Of a DNA stretch of 64,000 nucleotides, positions 60,001 to 64,000 are shown in pieces; the first letter of the stretch is position 1, and each line of letters starts with the position of its first letter. Source of the stretch: Verrucomicrobiota bacterium JB023. Its GTDB lineage: Bacteria > Verrucomicrobiota > Verrucomicrobiia > Verrucomicrobiales > Akkermansiaceae. Both the position numbers and the translations under genes were made by a program. Under the pieces are notes generated by a model that saw only the letters and a list, made by a program, of their open reading frames with translations, had not been told where the DNA came from and made no database searches. The stretch covers positions 62,001 through 126,000 of the forward strand of contig JAUTCR010000025.1 of the NCBI GenBank assembly GCA_030673895.1, given 5' to 3'.

Positions 60001-60849
60001 CTACCCCCCTCCGCTCCATTTAAGCTTCTGTCGAAGGGTCTCGTAGAACGAATGTCCTGACAGGCGGACCAGCCTCAGGGGGCAAGCGGCCTTCACCACC
60101 CGCACCACACTATCAGGAGCCACCCGGAGGATATCGCGCCCATCAACAGTGAAAAGCAGTGGCTCGCCATCATCGCTACCCGGAAGAAGCTCGACCTCGG
60201 AATCATCACCTAGAATCAAAGGCCGCCCGCTCAGGCTGTGAGGGCAGATCGGCGTCACCACCATCACATTGGCCCTCGGCCCGACCAGTGGACCTCCCGC
60301 AGCCAGCGAATACGCTGTCGAACCAGTCGGAGTCGCCACAATGAGTCCGTCGGCCCGATACTGATTGAGCAACTCGCCGTCGACCCGTGCCTCGAGGGAG
60401 ACGAGCCGCCCCGTCTCTCCCCGCATCAGGACGACTTCGTTCAGCGCGATGAACTGGCGCTTTTTTCCTCCGTCCTCGAACATGGTCACCTCGAGCATAC
60501 TCCGCTCCATCACCGTGTGCTGACCTGAGTTCACGGCCTCGGCCAATTCTTCCACCTCTTCATCCTGACAAGCCGTCAAGAAACCGAGCCGGCCAATATT
60601 CACACCCGCCACCGGGACCGGGCAGCCGCCCATGCGATGGATGGTCTCCAGCAGCGTGCCATCACCTCCCAGGGAGACGACCAAATCCGCGCCCTCCCAG
60701 AAAGCCTCCGTGGTCGGCTCGCCAATCAAGCCACCCGTCTCCACATCCCATTGCATCTCCCATCCCAAGCGACCGAAGGCCTCGCGGACCCGGGTCATCG
60801 CCAGCTTCACGTCTGCCTTGCGAGGATTTGCAAACACTCCCAATCTCAT
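60001..60849 (-). CDS. nadK: NAD kinase
   Basis: NadK makes NADP from NAD. From the ATG at 60849 the product has 282 residues with the GGDGT nucleotide-binding motif at 61-65 (VVSLGGDGTLLET), GVNIGRLGFLTAC, the NE motif in ALNEVVLMRG, and ATPTGSTAYSLAAGGPLV. Length is normal. The TTG at 60861 is a less likely start. The 84 bases to pepP hold nothing clear. Confidence 0.94.
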   Translation of the reverse strand: MRLGVFANPRKADVKLAMTRVREAFGRLGWEMQWDVETGGLIGEPTTEAFWEGADLVVSLGGDGTLLETIHRMGGCPVPVAGVNIGRLGFLTACQDEEVEELAEAVNSGQHTVMERSMLEVTMFEDGGKKRQFIALNEVVLMRGETGRLVSLEARVDGELLNQYRADGLIVATPTGSTAYSLAAGGPLVGPRANVMVVTPICPHSLSGRPLILGDDSEVELLPGSDDGEPLLFTVDGRDILRVAPDSVVRVVKAACPLRLVRLSGHSFYETLRQKLKWSGGG

Positions 60850-60982
60850 CGCCGATGGCAATAACCCATCAGCGCCAGCGAAGCAAACCCCGCGAAGGGA
60901 TAACTGAGCCCACTCTTTCCTTCATCTTTTACTTGAAAATCCGAGTTCCAGCCCCTAAGCCCCTCGTCCGCCTTTGGCCAAC

Positions 60983-61057
60983 GGTCGATTAGCTCAGCGG
61001 TAGAGCGCTTGCTTCACACGCAAGATGTCACTGGTTCAAATCCAGTATCGACCACCA
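60983..61057 (+). tRNA. tRNA-Val (anticodon CAC)
   Basis: The acceptor stem pairs GGTCGAT (60983-60989) with ATCGACC (61047-61053). The D arm has AGCTCAGCGGTAGAGCG, the anticodon stem CTTGC/GCAAG encloses TTCACAC with anticodon CAC at 61015-61017, and the T arm has CTGGTTCAAATCCAG. The discriminator A and an encoded CCA follow. A TTGAAA at 60933-60938 might be its -35 element. Confidence 0.95.
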
Positions 61058-61265
61058 TTTTTCTCCTAATCAGGCACCTCGCCTCCCGTCGCTATACCTT
61101 CGGGAATCATTCGACTTTCCAAATGATATTGAAGTCCCGCATGCAGGAGGGCCGGCCACCTTTGCCTTGCCGACTTCGTCAGGGGATTAATCAGATAGCT
61201 TAATCAAGCAGCCCTTCGTCCGAATGCCTTGCCTTATTGGATAGTGGGCGAAGCGGAATCAGTCC

Positions 61266-61294
61266 TTGCCCTCTGCCGCTCGCTTGGCTACTTG
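61266..61294 (+). promoter_or_regulatory. candidate promoter of ndk
   Basis: TTGCCC (61266-61271), 17 bases and TACTTG (61289-61294) end eight bases before the ndk ATG, with no Shine-Dalgarno between. The -10 hexamer is a loose match. The rest of 61058-61302 shows no gene. Confidence 0.25.
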
Positions 61295-61302
61295 CACGTC
61301 AC

Positions 61303-61737
61303 ATGGCAACTGAAACCACACTCATTCTTTTCAAGCCTGACGCTGTCTCCAAAGGCCTCGTCGGCACGGTTCTTTCTCGATACGAAAACGAAGGCTTCAA
61401 GGTCAAGGGTCTCAAGATGATGGCCCTCTCCGACGAGATCCTCGCCGAGCACTACTCCCACATCGCGGACAAGCCCTTCTTCCCCGATGTGCGCTCCTTC
61501 ATGCAGGAGAGCCCCGTTGTCGCTCTCGCGCTTGAGGGTGAAGATGTTATCTCACGAGTGCGGGACCTTCTCGGACCAACTGACTCCAAGGAAGCGGCTG
61601 CAGGCACCATCCGCGGCGACTTCGGAGACAAGGGTGGCGATGCCAAGATGCGTAACGTTTGCCACGCTTCCGACTCACCGGAAGCCGCAGAAGCAGAGTT
61701 GAAGCGCTTCTTCAATCCCGGCGAGATCGTCGCCTAA
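61303..61737 (+). CDS. ndk: nucleoside diphosphate kinase
   Basis: Ndk balances nucleoside triphosphate pools by phosphate transfer through a histidine. The 144-residue protein starts ETTLILFKPDAVSKG (Lys11 in the KPD motif), has PFFPDVRSFMQESPVVALALEGE, GPTDSKEAAAGTIRGDFG, and the phospho-histidine as His121 in NVCHASDSPEAAEAEL, where NxIHGSDS is usual. The longer in-frame start upstream lacks homology in appearance. It converges with the next gene, overlapping its stop by four bases. Confidence 0.95.
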   Translation: MATETTLILFKPDAVSKGLVGTVLSRYENEGFKVKGLKMMALSDEILAEHYSHIADKPFFPDVRSFMQESPVVALALEGEDVISRVRDLLGPTDSKEAAAGTIRGDFGDKGGDAKMRNVCHASDSPEAAEAELKRFFNPGEIVA

Positions 61738-63431
61738 TCGACCGATGAGGGGACAACATCCCCGGTCTCAGTCAAAAGCAAAATCAGGCCATCACCGGAC
61801 TCTCGCACCGAGCCGGTAAAGATGGCCTTTTTCTCTTTTAATAACCCGATTTTTCTTCGGAAATCGACATCTTGGCCAAGGCTTCCTTCTTTCTCGAAGG
61901 CAATGCGCAAGTCCTCGGAGTCATCCAAAATGATGTGAAAAAGCTCTACTGAGCTACCGAACCCGGTCACGATTCCTTCAACAGTCAGCTGATAATCCGC
62001 ACCCAATGCCTGCCTCATGATCTCGGCCTCATCGCTCTGATAGACCCTGGCATCTGAAAGCACCTGCACATCAGCGGCGCGGTCGATACGCACACCAGGA
62101 AAATGACCTCCGCGCCGAATCACCAAGGCCCGGCCGCGGGCCCGGACTTCTTTCCCATCAAACCGCGCCCAATCTGAGAATGTGCCGGAGTCAGGGTCGC
62201 CACCGTTGCGGAATTCCAGCATCGCGGTCTTTCCCCCGATCTTTTCGTTCTCGAAGTAGAGATACCAAGTCTTCCCCGAGCTACTTTCGTCCACGTTCTT
62301 GACCACTCCTCGAATGACCACCTCTTCACCCATCTCTTCCTGAAGCCTCTCCATATCGCCGACCAGGATCTCCTCATCGCGTTCCGGCTCCACTTCTTCG
62401 CTTTCTTGATCACTATCCGCGATCACCTCATCCTCTTGGATCGGTTCGCTCATCGCTTCCTCCGCCAGAGGGATTTCAGCCAAGCCTGTCAGCTCGTCCT
62501 CTGCCGGGGCCATACTGCTCTCTTCCTCCCCAAGCGGATCCGCTAAGTCATCCACTTCAGCCTGCTCGACCAATTCGACGGGTTTCTCGGCCACTAACTC
62601 CTGCGGATCCTCAGGCTCTTCGGCGACCACCCGTTCATCAGTCTCGGCCTCTCCGGCGACTTCTTCCACCTTTGGCGCGGCTTCACCGGCCGAGGCCAAT
62701 TCGTCCTCGCCAGGTTTCGTGGAAAGGTACCACCAGGCACCCGCAGCGATGACCAGCAGGGTCAGGACACTCACGGTGATCAAGAGGCCCATTCCCCCTC
62801 CTTGGGCACTTTTCAATACGATCGGAGGAGAGTGTTCCGCTGGGCTGACGCTCGGTCCGTCCTCTTTCGCAGACGAGCCAAGTTGGCTCAAGAGACCTGT
62901 CCAATCGCTTGCCTCACCCTCTTCGGGAAAGCCTGCCCAGCGGCGAAAGAATGCCGATGGAGAAATCCAAAAAGAAAATCGTCGACCCTCCCGATCGCCG
63001 ACGAGGACATCCTCGGGTGAAAAACTAAGGCTGGAACGACCCTCGTCTGGCAGCGCCTCCCACATTTCCCGAGCAGCCGCATCAAGCAAAGACCGGTCTT
63101 GAGCCGTCAACTCGCCTGCAGCCAATGCTTCCGCAAACGACTGACCGGCCCACCAGTCGGTGACGAGATAAGGAGTCCCATCCACATCATCCAAGCCCCC
63201 TCCAATGACCTTACGCAGGTGGGGCACATTGAGCTGCAATAACCAATCCAAGCCCTCGGCAAAGACGGGGCGTTGACCTTGTCCCTCGCGCGACAAAACC
63301 GCGAGAACCTCGGCAGGAAGAAAAAATCGTCTCAGGGCGACCTCTCGACCCGAGCTCCGATCAATTGCCCGGAAGACGACTCCGCGGGCATCCTGATGCA
63401 CCATTTCTTCTATCTGAAAATCACCGACCAC
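61734..63431 (-). CDS. membrane-anchored protein with degenerate kinase-like domain
   Basis: This 565-residue protein has four parts. Residues 1-185 follow the track of a small Ser/Thr kinase: FQIEEMVHQDARGVVFRA like the glycine loop, VALRRFF where the ATP-binding lysine would be (Arg instead), a hinge-like PYLVTDWWAG, FSPEDVLVG where DLKPENVLL is expected, and SFWIS in place of DFG. With no catalytic Asp, it is probably a pseudokinase. A membrane helix follows (about 214-236), then about 125 acidic residues rich in Glu, and two beta-rich segments (372-445 and 485-565) with GVVKNVDESSSGKTWYLYFE, like OB folds. I know no matching characterised protein. It is divergent from priA. Confidence 0.6.
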   Translation of the reverse strand: MVGDFQIEEMVHQDARGVVFRAIDRSSGREVALRRFFLPAEVLAVLSREGQGQRPVFAEGLDWLLQLNVPHLRKVIGGGLDDVDGTPYLVTDWWAGQSFAEALAAGELTAQDRSLLDAAAREMWEALPDEGRSSLSFSPEDVLVGDREGRRFSFWISPSAFFRRWAGFPEEGEASDWTGLLSQLGSSAKEDGPSVSPAEHSPPIVLKSAQGGGMGLLITVSVLTLLVIAAGAWWYLSTKPGEDELASAGEAAPKVEEVAGEAETDERVVAEEPEDPQELVAEKPVELVEQAEVDDLADPLGEEESSMAPAEDELTGLAEIPLAEEAMSEPIQEDEVIADSDQESEEVEPERDEEILVGDMERLQEEMGEEVVIRGVVKNVDESSSGKTWYLYFENEKIGGKTAMLEFRNGGDPDSGTFSDWARFDGKEVRARGRALVIRRGGHFPGVRIDRAADVQVLSDARVYQSDEAEIMRQALGADYQLTVEGIVTGFGSSVELFHIILDDSEDLRIAFEKEGSLGQDVDFRRKIGLLKEKKAIFTGSVRESGDGLILLLTETGDVVPSSVD

Positions 63432-63591
63432 TCACCCTGCCTTAAAGCAGAAATCAGACCCAAAACAAGCGTGCAAGCAATCCAAGAGAGGCTTGACTTG
63501 CGAGCGCCCCTTGCCTCCGCGGAGAGTGGGGCCGAATATGCGCACTCGCCGATTGTGCGGGCCGGATAATTCTGCCAACTATCACCCTCCC

Positions 63592-64000
63592 ATGCCTCAC
63601 GCCGCTCAAGTCTTAATCGACGGCCCATCGGAGCTCGTCTTTGACTATGCGATCCCGGCAGGCATGACCATCGTCCCCGGTCACCGGGTCCGGGTGCCCC
63701 TGCGCAACCGGCCGGCGAGTGGGACCGTCATCCGCGTTCATCAGCCTGAGAACCTGCAATTCGATCTCCGCCCCCTCCAGGACCTCATCGACCCGGACCC
63801 TCTCGTCACCCCCGGGCTTCTCGAGCTGGCCCATTGGATGAGCGGCTACTACGGGACTCCTCTGGAGCATATCATGCGCTCGCTCCTCCCGGAGGCAGTG
63901 CGGCAGGAATCCCATTCGGCCAAAACGGAGAAACATGCCTTCATCGCCGACCCGCCACCTGCTGCGGAGGAGATCGACAAGCTGGCCAAGCGGGCCTCCC
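63592..64000 (+). CDS. priA: primosomal protein N' (PriA helicase), 5' part
   Basis: The frame opens at ATG 63592 and runs off the window. The 136 codons seen match the PriA amino-terminal 3'-DNA-binding domain: PHAAQVLIDGPSELVFDYAIPAG, GHRVRVPLRNRPASGTVI, and PLVTPGLLELAHWMSGYYGTPLEHI, where the WMSxYY segment is characteristic. PriA restarts stalled replication forks. The helicase and zinc parts lie beyond the window. The 160 bases before it, shared with the divergent pseudokinase gene, show no convincing promoter. Confidence 0.88.
   Translation, partial: MPHAAQVLIDGPSELVFDYAIPAGMTIVPGHRVRVPLRNRPASGTVIRVHQPENLQFDLRPLQDLIDPDPLVTPGLLELAHWMSGYYGTPLEHIMRSLLPEAVRQESHSAKTEKHAFIADPPPAAEEIDKLAKRAS

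Overview
This window is a stretch of a moderately GC-rich bacterial chromosome, most likely from Verrucomicrobiota. The clues are a ThuA-domain secreted protein, a large secreted protein with a verrucomicrobial-style carboxyl end, a prepilin peptidase with a large insert, divergent housekeeping proteins, and a nearly complete lack of Shine-Dalgarno sites. The phylum call rests on gene style and not on a marker tree. There are no rRNA genes, CRISPR arrays, insertion sequences or phage genes. No gene-free stretch exceeds 300 bases; the longest are 45886-46147 and 61058-61302.

Layout: 1-318 is the end of a MotA/TolQ/ExbB-type protein. 325-12427 is an envelope-glycan block: a methyltransferase, a membrane protein, an LpxL-type acyltransferase, glycosyltransferases of several folds (GT4, GT90, GT2, exostosin-like, GT8 and two DxD proteins) and a final sulfotransferase. 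This looks like lipopolysaccharide core or surface glycan assembly. 12619-15796 holds two secreted proteins and a short RecO. 15893-16607 is rpmI-rplT with a structured spacer. 16813-25523 holds a class V aminotransferase, trpD, an AI-2E-type permease, queE, a lipoprotein, an NtrC-type regulator and a large membrane protein. 25529-32123 holds xseB-dxs and an oligopeptide transporter (oppA, a small membrane protein, oppB, oppC) without ATPases. 32237-35226 holds a DCC protein, a metal-type permease with a palindromic operator, a lipoprotein and a LON-domain protein. 35282-42003 is a minus-strand run: prepilin peptidase, mutL, a methyltransferase, guaB, guaA, terminator. 42117-45885 holds a TVP38-type protein, a DJ-1/PfpI protein, a Na+/H+ antiporter and ribE.

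The standout is 46082-58621. A strong AT-rich promoter precedes three tightly packed genes: a nitrilase-family amidase, one 11-kb megasynthase of 3670 residues, and an Sfp-type phosphopantetheinyl transferase. The megasynthase reads FkbH-like HAD, carrier, KS, AT, carrier, aminotransferase, condensation, adenylation, carrier, thioesterase. It carries all the parts needed to build one small molecule: a starter (possibly glyceryl), one malonyl extension, conversion of the beta-keto group to a beta-amine, one amino acid (valine by the hand-read code), and release. The window ends with a peptidase, nadK, tRNA-Val(CAC), ndk, a membrane protein with a degenerate kinase-like domain, and the start of priA.

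A second theme is gene expression. Several genes show promoter-like hexamers ending only 6-10 bases before the start codon with no ribosome-binding site, which suggests leaderless or near-leaderless mRNAs.
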